Below are positions 32,791-41,474 of a stretch of DNA of 64,000 bases, piece after piece. The position numbers and the translations under genes were made by a program. The stretch's first letter is position 1, and each line of letters begins with the position of its first letter. The stretch comes from Candidatus Latescibacterota bacterium. Its GTDB lineage: Bacteria > Latescibacterota > UBA2968 > UBA8231. The notes below the pieces were generated by a model, which saw nothing but the letters and a program-made list of their open reading frames with translations, was not told where the DNA came from and searched no databases. The DNA lies in NCBI GenBank assembly GCA_022819745.1, contig JAJEGS010000048.1, positions 1 to 64,000 on the forward strand, given 5' to 3'.

Positions 32791-35712
32791 ATGAGTAGTA
32801 ATGCGAGAAGAAGCCTGGTAAGGACCGCGCTACTAGCGTTTGTTGGGTTGGGAATGCTGGGTGCCGAAGCCGAAGCGCAGACCTTTTTGCGCAACCGGGA
32901 ATTCCTCAACCTCGGCCATCCCGAACCGTATTTGAACTACGGGCGCAAGGAGTACGATCCCTATCCTTCGGTGATCAACGCACGCAACCGCTACGACCGT
33001 TTGGGCAATTACCTGTCGCGCGGTTTCAATGTCTTCTCTTGGGAATTTTCCCGCCCTGGGGAAAGCAATATCAACACCCGTACCGCCCAGTATTTAGGAT
33101 GGTTCGCCAATTTGGTGATGCTCAACGACTCGTACAAAGGCTGGAACTACCGAGTGACCTTGGGCGAAGACATCCGCGCCAAATTTTCAGATCTGACCTT
33201 TAGCGATCCGCGCTTCCTTGGCATCCTACTCGATGGCGCTTCCTCGGACAACAGGTTCACTCTGATGCTGAGCCAAGGCGGCGACCTGTTGAACGCCGCC
33301 AAGTTTTCGACCTTCAAAGCGACTCGGGAGACCTCGCCAGTGTTGATTTTTGGCGGCCACTGGGAGACCAAGCTGGGCAATGTGCTGCGCATGGGTGCCA
33401 CGTACTTCAACCAGCACATGGCCAATACGGCTGATGAGAACGGCTCCTTCCTCAAGGGCGATACCCCCTACAGTATGCTGCCGCCCTCTTTCATCGAAGT
33501 CATTATCGAAGACGATTCGCCCGACGATCTAGGCCGGGCGGCTACTGTCTATGACGTAGATGTGGTGATCATCGGAGAGTCGCAGGGGCAGCGGGTGCGC
33601 CTGACTAGCATTGAAGGCGATCCTGAGTACGATTCGAGTTTGAAGATGATCGATCCCGTCGGTGGAGTCGAGGGTGGGTTGTCGGTAGCCGGCGGCGAGC
33701 AAGTGGTCTTCCGCTTCCAAATGCCGCAATTCAACCTCCCGGATGCCTCGGAGTACTCGGCCGATCCCGACGGATTCGTTCCAGGTCTGACGATGAAGTC
33801 CGTGCGCTTCTTGGCCGATGTCGAGGGCGACTATCGCATTTTAGTGCGCCAACAGCACTTGTTCTTCGACCAGCGGGCTCACCAAAGGAACGTGGACAAG
33901 GTAGCCGAAGGGGACGACAGATACGCTCCGGGCGGCAGGAGCTACGTTAATCCCTTTACAGGGCTGAAAGGCGAGGACGGAGTCAAGCCCCTCGAGGATG
34001 TGCTAGCAGAAAATCCTGACGCCTTTAATCAGTGGCCGGTGGTACCCGATCCGGGTACTACCCAAGCTCAGCCGTTTTTGCAATACAAGTGGGATCTGCT
34101 CGATCCGAGCCGGGTAGGTTATACGGTCCTGCGCTCCGACGGCAGCGACTCGGGTCGCAAGGTGGTCGAGTTTGATTATGGCATCCCCACCGGTCAGGCG
34201 CTCTATGGGTTGGACTGGGACTTGAGCCTCAAAGGACTAAAATTAAAGGGCGAATTGGTCGCCAATCCCCAGTACTTCCTCTTCCCGGTGGGCAGCAATG
34301 CCGGCAAGCGCTTTGACAAGCAGGCCCTCGGCTATTTCCTCACCGCCCAGAAGGAAGTAGGCCCGATTGAGGTCGGGGGCGAAATTTTCAATCTAGACCC
34401 GGACTACAGCGGCAACTACGACAGCGACCGCGGCGGCGTGGCCTTTTTCAGCGACGATTGCTTCGTGTGTCCACAGATGCAGGAAATGTCCGTCATGACC
34501 GATAATGACGACAACGACCAGTGGCCAGACGAGATGCTCAACGAACTGCCCAGTGCGGAGAAGGCGGATTCGGGCATTTTCCCTGGGCTAGATGAAAACA
34601 ACGACCTAATCCCGGACAGCGACCAGAATTTCAACGGGATACCCGACTGGACTGAACCGATCCTCTTTTACGACGCCGATCCGCCGGATTTCATCTACGG
34701 TATCGACTTCAACAATAACGGCGTAGTTGATTACCGCGAAAACGACGCATTGCCCGATTATCCCTACCCTCGCGACCGCCGGGGGATCCACTTAGTGGCC
34801 ACCAAGAAAGGCTTGGGACACTGGGGCAAATGGGCCTCAGTCGGCTACTACACCATGGAGGAGCCTGCCGGTGGCGGTAAGGCTAAGGCCATCTACGCCC
34901 GCTACGAGCACAACTTCACTTCGCCTTATTTGGGCAAAATTCGCATTAACGAGGACATTAAGCAGGTCCAAGACGACATTCGCGACGACGTGTACATCTG
35001 GGAAGACGTGGGTTTTGCCCAGCGGATACCCAGCCCCTTCCCACACTTGAAAGGTCCGATGATTGAGGCGCGGGATCTCAATTCGCAGATTTTTCCGCCG
35101 GATGTCGATCCGCTGAACATGCGCAATAGCTTGGTCAATACCTTGTTCATCAGTTCGACCTTTCGGCAGCTTGCCAACCTCAACGTCATCAACAGCGTCC
35201 AGTGGATTCACAACAGCCAAGTCGAGGACGAGTTCGACGACGGCACCCAGCAGGAAGCCGGAGTGCTCTCGACCTTTACAATGGTCAACCGGCTCGACTA
35301 TACGATTAACGCCGGCAATCTGAACATCCGCCCGATGTTCAAACACCTATTGTTGCGCGAGCATTCGAGCATACTCGAAGATGCCACGGGCGAGGGCAGT
35401 ATTCGTTCGTTCTCGATTTACGCGCCGATCATCAGGACCCGCTTCGACCTGACGGCCAAGTCCAATCTGCAACTGGGCTTCCAAGGCTTGCCTTTCTGGC
35501 GGCACACCAGCTTGGACCGGGTGAACGAGAGCAACGATTTTAAAGAGTGGACGGTGGTGCTAATGATGAGCAACCGCTCCGATCACTACGGTTACAATCT
35601 CGCCTCCCAGTTCGGCTTTATTCGAACTAATCGAGAGTACGACGATGCCACACGCGCTTCCGATAGCTTCGACAACTCGCGCCTGTTCTTTGATATTGTG
35701 GCCGGGTTCTAG
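32791..35712 (+). CDS. Large outer-membrane-type protein, paralogue B
   Basis: A 973-residue exported protein, paralogue of 25838-28798. The leader ends AEAEAQTF. Conserved blocks are EDDSPDD...VYDVDVVIIGE, VRLTSIEGDPEYD, VLRSDGSDS followed by EFDYGIPTGQAL, and the calcium-loop-like pair DENNDLIPDSDQNFNGIPDW and DFNNNGVVDYREND. The C-terminus is strand-rich and ends in Phe (FFDIVAGF). I chose the ATG at 32791, which has GAGGA 9 nt upstream, over 32776. AGGAG in the 17-nt gap serves the next gene. Two diverged copies in one operon suggest two non-redundant parts of one structure. Family not recognised. Confidence 0.8.
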   Translation: MSSNARRSLVRTALLAFVGLGMLGAEAEAQTFLRNREFLNLGHPEPYLNYGRKEYDPYPSVINARNRYDRLGNYLSRGFNVFSWEFSRPGESNINTRTAQYLGWFANLVMLNDSYKGWNYRVTLGEDIRAKFSDLTFSDPRFLGILLDGASSDNRFTLMLSQGGDLLNAAKFSTFKATRETSPVLIFGGHWETKLGNVLRMGATYFNQHMANTADENGSFLKGDTPYSMLPPSFIEVIIEDDSPDDLGRAATVYDVDVVIIGESQGQRVRLTSIEGDPEYDSSLKMIDPVGGVEGGLSVAGGEQVVFRFQMPQFNLPDASEYSADPDGFVPGLTMKSVRFLADVEGDYRILVRQQHLFFDQRAHQRNVDKVAEGDDRYAPGGRSYVNPFTGLKGEDGVKPLEDVLAENPDAFNQWPVVPDPGTTQAQPFLQYKWDLLDPSRVGYTVLRSDGSDSGRKVVEFDYGIPTGQALYGLDWDLSLKGLKLKGELVANPQYFLFPVGSNAGKRFDKQALGYFLTAQKEVGPIEVGGEIFNLDPDYSGNYDSDRGGVAFFSDDCFVCPQMQEMSVMTDNDDNDQWPDEMLNELPSAEKADSGIFPGLDENNDLIPDSDQNFNGIPDWTEPILFYDADPPDFIYGIDFNNNGVVDYRENDALPDYPYPRDRRGIHLVATKKGLGHWGKWASVGYYTMEEPAGGGKAKAIYARYEHNFTSPYLGKIRINEDIKQVQDDIRDDVYIWEDVGFAQRIPSPFPHLKGPMIEARDLNSQIFPPDVDPLNMRNSLVNTLFISSTFRQLANLNVINSVQWIHNSQVEDEFDDGTQQEAGVLSTFTMVNRLDYTINAGNLNIRPMFKHLLLREHSSILEDATGEGSIRSFSIYAPIIRTRFDLTAKSNLQLGFQGLPFWRHTSLDRVNESNDFKEWTVVLMMSNRSDHYGYNLASQFGFIRTNREYDDATRASDSFDNSRLFFDIVAGF

Positions 35713-35729
35713 GCTAGGAGATTGACACC

Positions 35730-38700
35730 ATGATTGTGGTAAATCTGCTGCTAATCGCAGCGGTCGGCGCGGTCGCCAGCCTGAGTACGCGCTTCTTCTC
35801 GCCGGTGGAATTGCAAGACCGCTTCGAGGAAGGTCAGAAGCTCTATGCGCTCGGGGACTACGACAAAGCCATTGAGCGCTATGAGGTCATTCTCTCCACT
35901 GAGAGCAATGCCATGATCAACGTGGAGGATGTAACCGTAGCGGTTGACGAGTTCATTCTGCCGGTGCGCGTGGGTGCCACGTATCAGCTAGGCAATACCT
36001 ACAACAAGCTAGGGCTCGAAAAATTGCAGCGCTCGCAGTTTTTGCGCTCGGAGAAAAAAGAAGCCGAGGCTGACGCTCGCTACGAGGAGGCGCTGCAAGA
36101 TCTCAACAAGAGCCGCGACCACTTCCGAACCCTAGCTGCGGACGAGCACGTCGACGATCGCACCCGAGTGATGGCGCAGTACCAGATGATTCAGACGAGT
36201 TACCAGCTCAAGGAGTACGAGAAGGTCGTTGAGCAGGGGGACGCTTTGCTACACAGCTTCCCTCACAGCCTCTACGAGGCGTCCGTTCATTATGACCGAG
36301 CGTGGTCCTACTTTGAATTGGAGCGCTACGAGGAGGCTATCGCTAGCTTCAAGCAGGTGTTGATCTTGGCCCCTAGAGGCTCTAATGCCGATCGCTCGCT
36401 CTTCCAGATCGCCGAGAGCTACGATGAGCTAGGGCAGTACGAAGATGCGCTGGCGTACCTCGACCGTCTGATCGCCCGCTACGACTTCGCGCAGATGACC
36501 GAGGAAGAAATCATTGAGATGACCACCCTCAAGCTCAAGGGCTTGGTCAAGGAGACCGCACGCGAGCTAGTTGCCAAGGCCCACTTAAAAAAAGGCGATA
36601 TCTATGCGCGTACCGGCGAGGTTGAAACGGCTCTTGCCTCTTATGCCGTGCTCCCGGCCGAATACGCGGCTGAGCCGGTCTTGGTACAAAATAGCTATAT
36701 CCGCACCGCCGAGTTGGTACAGAAGGAACAGGGCACGACAGCGGCCATCGTCGCGTACAAGGACGCCATCGAAAAGGTCGAGGACAAGCTCTTCCAAGCC
36801 CGCACGCAGCTAACGGTTGCCCTGATGCTTTTCGACCAGGAAGAGTACCTCAAGTCGGCCCAAGAATACGAGATATACCTCAATGCCTATGGAGATGTGG
36901 CCCAACGCATCGGCTTCGATCGCTACAAGGTTCTCTTTCGCATCGCCCAGTGCCACCAGGAATACGGGCGGCAGATCCGCGGTGAAGACCCGGCCAGAGC
37001 GGACGCGGAAATCGCCAAGGCGCTCGTAAGCTACGACCAACTCCTGAGCGAGCGCGAGGACAATGCCCTGATACCGGACGTGCTTTTTAACGCTGGCTTT
37101 GCCAACCAAATCCTAAAGAAAAATGAGGCAGCACAGCCGCTGTACCAGCGGTTAGTCGATGAGTATGCGGACCATCTGGCGGCTCCCAACGGCCTTTTGC
37201 AGTTGGCCCGCATAGCCTATGCCGCATCCGAACTCAAACGGGCCGAGGAGATATATACATCCTTCCTCGACCGCTTCCCGGATTCGGAACTGCGCAATAC
37301 GACGCGGATGGAGTTGGGACTCACTTACAAGCGCCTCGAGGATACAGATAGTGCCATCGCCGCCTATGAGACGGTGGAAGAGGGTTGGGACAAGTGGCCT
37401 ACCGTGCAGGTCGAGTTGGCCGAGCTGTACATGGGCAAACAAGAGTACGAAAAGGCGCGCAAGGCTCTTTCTAGCGCCTTGGATCGAGCCGGCGATGAGA
37501 CCCTAAAAGGACAGATGTATTACACCTTGGCTCGGGTGCATTTTGCCGAGGACAATTTCGCCGGTGCGATAGATGCTTGGGGACAGGCTATTGCGCTGAA
37601 TCCGCCCACGCATATCCTGCAAAATTCGCTGCTGGCCCGCGGCGGTGCGTACTACGAGGTCGCCAAACAGCAAGACGCCATCGCCGACACGGCCAAGGCC
37701 CGCGTGAGCTATGAGGTGTCGTTGGATGATATGAAGGCCCTGCTCGAAAGCGATCCCGCGCCCCAGATAAAGGACAGCGCCTTCCGCACGCTGGGGGCGG
37801 GCATGATCCGCTTGGGGCGGCAAGAAGAGGCAGCTAGCTACTATCAAGAGCTCATCGCCGCGTCGGACGACCCCCAGGAGCAGGCGACTTTTAGCATGCT
37901 CCTGACCGAGCTGTACTACGATCAGCAGGACTTTGTCCAAGCCGAGAAATTCGCTCGCCAGCTCCTCGACATGCAGTTTGAAGACGACAATCAGGCGGGT
38001 TACTACCGCAAAGAACGCGCCTATTCCATCATCGGCAATGCGCTGTTGCAGCAAAAGAAATACGAGGAAGCTGCCCGCATCTTTGCCCAAGGTCTCAAGC
38101 GCTATCCGAATTCAGGCGAGAGCGGCAACTTGGCCTTTTCCAAAGGCTTTGCCGAAATCAGCTACGGCGACTACGATACAGCAGCCAAAAGCTTCAAGTC
38201 CTTTGTTGACAAATATCCGCGCAACGCCAACCGCATTCACGGCCAATACTATCTGGCCCATAGCCTCCAAGCCCTGACCCAGTTTAAGGCCGCCGCCGCC
38301 GCTTTTACCGAACTGGTCGAGCGCTATCTCCAATCCCAATACGAGGAAGAAGCGCTTTTTCTCATTGGCGAAAACTACTACAACGAGCAAGCCTTTGCCG
38401 AGGCCGTGACCGCATACCAAGCCCTCTTGGCCAAATATCCCCAAGGGCCATACGGCGGGTCGGCACAGTACGCGTTGGCTTGGTCCTTTGTCGAACAAGA
38501 GGAGATGGAGCAAGCAGTAGGCGCGATGCAAGACCTAGTTGCCAATTACCCCGAGAGCGAATTCGCTCCCAAAGCGCAGTTTACCATTGGCGACTACTAC
38601 TACAATATCCAGTCTTACGACGAGGCCATGGCGGCCTACGAGAAAGTACTCAAGCTATATCCCAACTCCGAAGAGGCCTCGCGGGCCACAACTTTAGTGG

Positions 38701-39002
38701 AAGAGCTAAGCGAGATCCAGGCCAGCTTTAGCTACAACGAGGCCATGAAGCTCTTTGAAGCCAAAGACTACGAGCGGGCCGTTCCAGCTCTACAGAAAAT
38801 TATCCACGATTATCCCGGCACCTATACGGAATTGGCTGCGTACTGCAACTTGGGGCTGGTTTATGAAATCACGCGCCAGTGGTCGCAGGCGGTGGAAAAC
38901 TATCAGGTAGTAGAAGAAAAGGGCGGGGACAAGCCGGAAAACGCCGACGTGGTCAGTTTTGCCAAACTGCACCGAGAATGGATTGTGGAAAACCGGCTCT
39001 AG
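35730..39002 (+). CDS. Very large TPR-repeat envelope protein
   Basis: A 1090-residue protein with an uncleaved-looking N-terminal hydrophobic segment (MIVVNLLLIAAVGAVASL) and at least twenty TPR-type units over almost its whole length: LYALGDYDKAIERYEVIL, RAWSYFELERYEEAIASFK, IAESYDELGQYEDALAYLD, IGDYYYNIQSYDEAMAAYE. Several units match the BamD/YbgF (CpoB) style of periplasmic TPR. AGGAG precedes the ATG. It sits between the outer-membrane-type paralogue B and ExbB, so it could bridge the inner-membrane motor and outer-membrane parts across the periplasm. That bridge role is inferred. Confidence 0.85.
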   Translation: MIVVNLLLIAAVGAVASLSTRFFSPVELQDRFEEGQKLYALGDYDKAIERYEVILSTESNAMINVEDVTVAVDEFILPVRVGATYQLGNTYNKLGLEKLQRSQFLRSEKKEAEADARYEEALQDLNKSRDHFRTLAADEHVDDRTRVMAQYQMIQTSYQLKEYEKVVEQGDALLHSFPHSLYEASVHYDRAWSYFELERYEEAIASFKQVLILAPRGSNADRSLFQIAESYDELGQYEDALAYLDRLIARYDFAQMTEEEIIEMTTLKLKGLVKETARELVAKAHLKKGDIYARTGEVETALASYAVLPAEYAAEPVLVQNSYIRTAELVQKEQGTTAAIVAYKDAIEKVEDKLFQARTQLTVALMLFDQEEYLKSAQEYEIYLNAYGDVAQRIGFDRYKVLFRIAQCHQEYGRQIRGEDPARADAEIAKALVSYDQLLSEREDNALIPDVLFNAGFANQILKKNEAAQPLYQRLVDEYADHLAAPNGLLQLARIAYAASELKRAEEIYTSFLDRFPDSELRNTTRMELGLTYKRLEDTDSAIAAYETVEEGWDKWPTVQVELAELYMGKQEYEKARKALSSALDRAGDETLKGQMYYTLARVHFAEDNFAGAIDAWGQAIALNPPTHILQNSLLARGGAYYEVAKQQDAIADTAKARVSYEVSLDDMKALLESDPAPQIKDSAFRTLGAGMIRLGRQEEAASYYQELIAASDDPQEQATFSMLLTELYYDQQDFVQAEKFARQLLDMQFEDDNQAGYYRKERAYSIIGNALLQQKKYEEAARIFAQGLKRYPNSGESGNLAFSKGFAEISYGDYDTAAKSFKSFVDKYPRNANRIHGQYYLAHSLQALTQFKAAAAAFTELVERYLQSQYEEEALFLIGENYYNEQAFAEAVTAYQALLAKYPQGPYGGSAQYALAWSFVEQEEMEQAVGAMQDLVANYPESEFAPKAQFTIGDYYYNIQSYDEAMAAYEKVLKLYPNSEEASRATTLVEELSEIQASFSYNEAMKLFEAKDYERAVPALQKIIHDYPGTYTELAAYCNLGLVYEITRQWSQAVENYQVVEEKGGDKPENADVVSFAKLHREWIVENRL

Positions 39003-39050
39003 TGAGCTTTTAACGCAACGCAAAGTAGGACATAATACCGGGAGGTTGTA

Positions 39051-39725
39051 ATGGAGCAGAATTTTTTAGTTGACCAGTTTTTCAAAGGCGGACCTATCAT
39101 GTGGCCCCTGTTGCTCTGCTTGCTGATCGCCCTAGCCATCATCATAGAACGGCTGTGGCGTCTGCTGACGGTCCCGGACGAAGAGGAAGCCGAACAGCAG
39201 CTCAATGAGGCAGAGGAAGTGCTCAGAAGCCAAGGCGAAGGCGGGGCCATTGAGTTGTTTCGCCAGGGAAGTGGCGTGCTCAACTTCATCTTCGCCGCGT
39301 TGGTGAAGCGCTACGACACCCTAGTGCTGGAAAATCGCACGGATCTAGAGGACATGCGTCAGGAGTTGATCTTGGCCACTGAGGAGGCCGGTGAGATGTA
39401 TCTCGGTCGCCTGCTCAACGCGCTGGGAACCATTGGCGTCCTCTCCCCGCTGATGGGGCTGTTGGGCACGATCATGGGTATGATTAATGCCTTCGACGCG
39501 ATTGCCCGCGCCGGAGCCGGCGATCCGGCGGCTGTGGCCAGTGGCATCTCTGAGGCCCTGATCACGACGGCTAGTGGCCTTATCGTCGCCATTCCGACCA
39601 TCATCTTCCACCGCTACCTCTCCGGCCGTGCGGAAAAGGTCTTCAAGAGCGTGGAGCTGTACTGCCACGCCTTCGCCAATACCCTGCTGGTGCGCTTCCA
39701 AGCCAGTCAGCAAGAGGCCAGCTAG
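39051..39725 (+). CDS. exbB: MotA/TolQ/ExbB proton-channel protein
   Basis: A 224-residue inner-membrane protein of the ExbB/TolQ family, which forms the pentameric stator around ExbD and converts proton flow into work on the envelope. Three transmembrane segments are visible: about 15-36, 127-150 (IGVLSPLMGLLGTIMGMINAF) and 163-188 (ISEALITTASGLIVAIPTII), with the large cytoplasmic loop between the first and second. The Gly-rich LLGTIxGM and the Thr of LITTASG are typical. GGGAGGT precedes the ATG. It is followed by two ExbD genes. Whether it serves a TonB-like or Tol-like function cannot be read directly. Confidence 0.93.
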   Translation: MEQNFLVDQFFKGGPIMWPLLLCLLIALAIIIERLWRLLTVPDEEEAEQQLNEAEEVLRSQGEGGAIELFRQGSGVLNFIFAALVKRYDTLVLENRTDLEDMRQELILATEEAGEMYLGRLLNALGTIGVLSPLMGLLGTIMGMINAFDAIARAGAGDPAAVASGISEALITTASGLIVAIPTIIFHRYLSGRAEKVFKSVELYCHAFANTLLVRFQASQQEAS

Positions 39726-39743
39726 GCAGAAAGAGACGCGGCG

Positions 39744-40163
39744 ATGCGGCAGAGACGAAAGAGCGGATTCGGCAAAAGTGCCTTCAAGACCTCGGAAAAC
39801 CCGGATCTAACTCCGCTGATCAACTGCATGTTCTTGCTGTTGGTGTTCTTCATGGTGGCGACCACCTTCGTCAACCCCAAGGGCCTGAGTGTAGATCTGC
39901 CGGGCGGCGAAGGCGAGTCTCGAGCGACCAAGGACATGAACATCGTGATTGACCCGGATCAGACGATCCAAGTCAATGGCGAGGTCACGGATAAGGCGAG
40001 ATTGGCGGAAAAGATCCGGCAGGTCATTGAGACTGACAACACCAAGAACGTGATCTTGGAGTCCGCGCGCTCAATACCGCACTCCTATGTGGTGCAGGTG
40101 ATGGACATCGCCCGCGGCGAGGGTATTGAGGCCATCGCTTTCGCCAAGAGCGGAGAAGGATAG
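39744..40163 (+). CDS. ExbD/TolR-like protein lacking the conserved Asp
   Basis: A 139-residue single-pass protein of the ExbD/TolR family. The membrane segment (about 24-43) reads LTPLINCMFLLLVFFMVATT. In ExbD/TolR the position after PxI is normally Asp, the residue that carries protons, and here it is Asn27. The rest is intact, with a periplasmic domain LSVDLPGGEGES...MNIVIDPDQTIQVNGEV...AIAFAKSG. It therefore probably contributes structure but not a proton path. It lies 18 nt after ExbB and 4 nt before a second ExbD that keeps the Asp. Confidence 0.9.
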   Translation: MRQRRKSGFGKSAFKTSENPDLTPLINCMFLLLVFFMVATTFVNPKGLSVDLPGGEGESRATKDMNIVIDPDQTIQVNGEVTDKARLAEKIRQVIETDNTKNVILESARSIPHSYVVQVMDIARGEGIEAIAFAKSGEG

Positions 40164-40167
40164 CGTC

Positions 40168-40587
40168 ATGGCTAGACGGAGACAGTCGCTGGCCGAAAAA
40201 GCCGGCGAATTCGAACTGAACCTGACGCCGATGATCGACGCAGTGTTCCTGTTGCTGATCTTCTTTATGACTACCACGGTCTTTGTCAAGGCCACTCAGC
40301 TCAAGATTGAGTTACCCGACTCGGTTCACTACGATCAGCTCAAGGCCGAGAAGAAGCTGAATCTGCGCATTTCGAGCGAGGGCCAGCTCGAAATCAACGG
40401 GCAGCTCGTAGCTATGGGGCAGCTAGCGAGTTGGTTAGAGCGCGAGAAGGTCCGCACCGGCTCATCGACGCTGATTATCACTGCGGACGCGGATGCGGCG
40501 CACGGCTATATCATCGACGCGATGGAATCGGCCACCATGGCGGGTGTAGGACAAATCGACATTGAGACCGAGGAACCAACCAATTGA
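40168..40587 (+). CDS. exbD: ExbD/TolR-like protein with the conserved Asp
   Basis: A 139-residue single-pass inner-membrane protein. The membrane segment (about 19-39) reads LTPMIDAVFLLLIFFMTTT, with the proton-carrying Asp24. A periplasmic domain follows: LKIELPDSVHYDQLKAE, LRISSEGQLEINGQLV, TLIITADADAAHGYIIDAM. The start is the ATG at 40168 rather than the longer frame, because it lies 4 nt after the first ExbD stop. It would pair with ExbB at 39051 and with the Asn-bearing ExbD as a mixed dimer. Confidence 0.92.
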   Translation: MARRRQSLAEKAGEFELNLTPMIDAVFLLLIFFMTTTVFVKATQLKIELPDSVHYDQLKAEKKLNLRISSEGQLEINGQLVAMGQLASWLEREKVRTGSSTLIITADADAAHGYIIDAMESATMAGVGQIDIETEEPTN

Positions 40588-40618
40588 CAACAGCTAGCAA
40601 AAAGGGAGTTGCAATTTT

Positions 40619-41386
40619 ATGAAAGCGAGGTACTTGGCGCTCGTCGGCTTAGTGGCGCTCGGGCTGGTCTGGAGTTGCGGGGGGCTGGTGCCGCCCCAAC
40701 TCGCGTACGACCTGCACGTGATGCCCGTCCTGCCCGAGGGCCGCGGCGACTACACCATCGATCCGGACGACAGCTCGATGGTCTTTAGCAAAGAGGGGCT
40801 TTTAATCCGGGTGCGGCACCTGAGCGATCCCGAACTCAACGAGCGCTTCCCACCTTTATATGACGGTCGCCACGTCAACCCCTACACTCGGGACGACATC
40901 GATCCTGAAAAGGGCTATATCCCGCCGCGGTTTACGGTCTTTGAAATCGAGGTCATAAACAAGACCTATGCCAAGATCGAATTCGATCCGGCCAAGGCGC
41001 TCATGGAATCGGGCGGCGAGACCTATCGCTACTACGACCCCGGGCGCGAAGGGGCCGTCGTGGAGGGGGGCAACAGCTTCACCAAGTACTACAAAATGGA
41101 GTTGGGCACTTCGGGTAATGAGCGCGAAATCAACTTGGAGCGCATGGGCATTATCTACAAGACGGTTTTTCACCGCCATCGACCGATCTTCCGCGATAGC
41201 AGCCAAAAAGGCATGTTAGTCTTCGATCCGTTGCTGCCGGAAAACGACGAGTTGCTGCTCACATTTCACGAATTCGTGCTTTCGTTTGACGCCAGCGGTA
41301 ATCCCGAAGAGACCATCGACGTCGAGTTCCGCTTTGCGGTGGACCAAGGAACGAGGGAAAAGGCCAGCGCGGGCGGAGCGGGTTGA
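40619..41386 (+). CDS. Lipoprotein, family shared with 28813-29580 (copy B)
   Basis: A 255-residue lipoprotein with leader MKARYLALVGLVALGLVWSC. It shares with the lipoprotein at 28813 the pattern PVLPEGRGDYTIDPDDSSMV, then YIPPRFTVFEIEVINKTYAK, then a strand-rich end (VEFRFAVDQG). Copy A follows the outer-membrane-type paralogue A and copy B follows the ExbB/ExbD genes, so the family brackets the operon. AAAGGGAG precedes the ATG. I do not recognise the family from memory. Confidence 0.78.
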   Translation: MKARYLALVGLVALGLVWSCGGLVPPQLAYDLHVMPVLPEGRGDYTIDPDDSSMVFSKEGLLIRVRHLSDPELNERFPPLYDGRHVNPYTRDDIDPEKGYIPPRFTVFEIEVINKTYAKIEFDPAKALMESGGETYRYYDPGREGAVVEGGNSFTKYYKMELGTSGNEREINLERMGIIYKTVFHRHRPIFRDSSQKGMLVFDPLLPENDELLLTFHEFVLSFDASGNPEETIDVEFRFAVDQGTREKASAGGAG

Positions 41387-41474
41387 GTCCCGACGCTGCC
41401 CCACATCTGGATAAGTACGTATGGCAGGATATTTCACTGCGAGGGGCTGGACCTTCCGTCTAGCTCCTCTTTTT

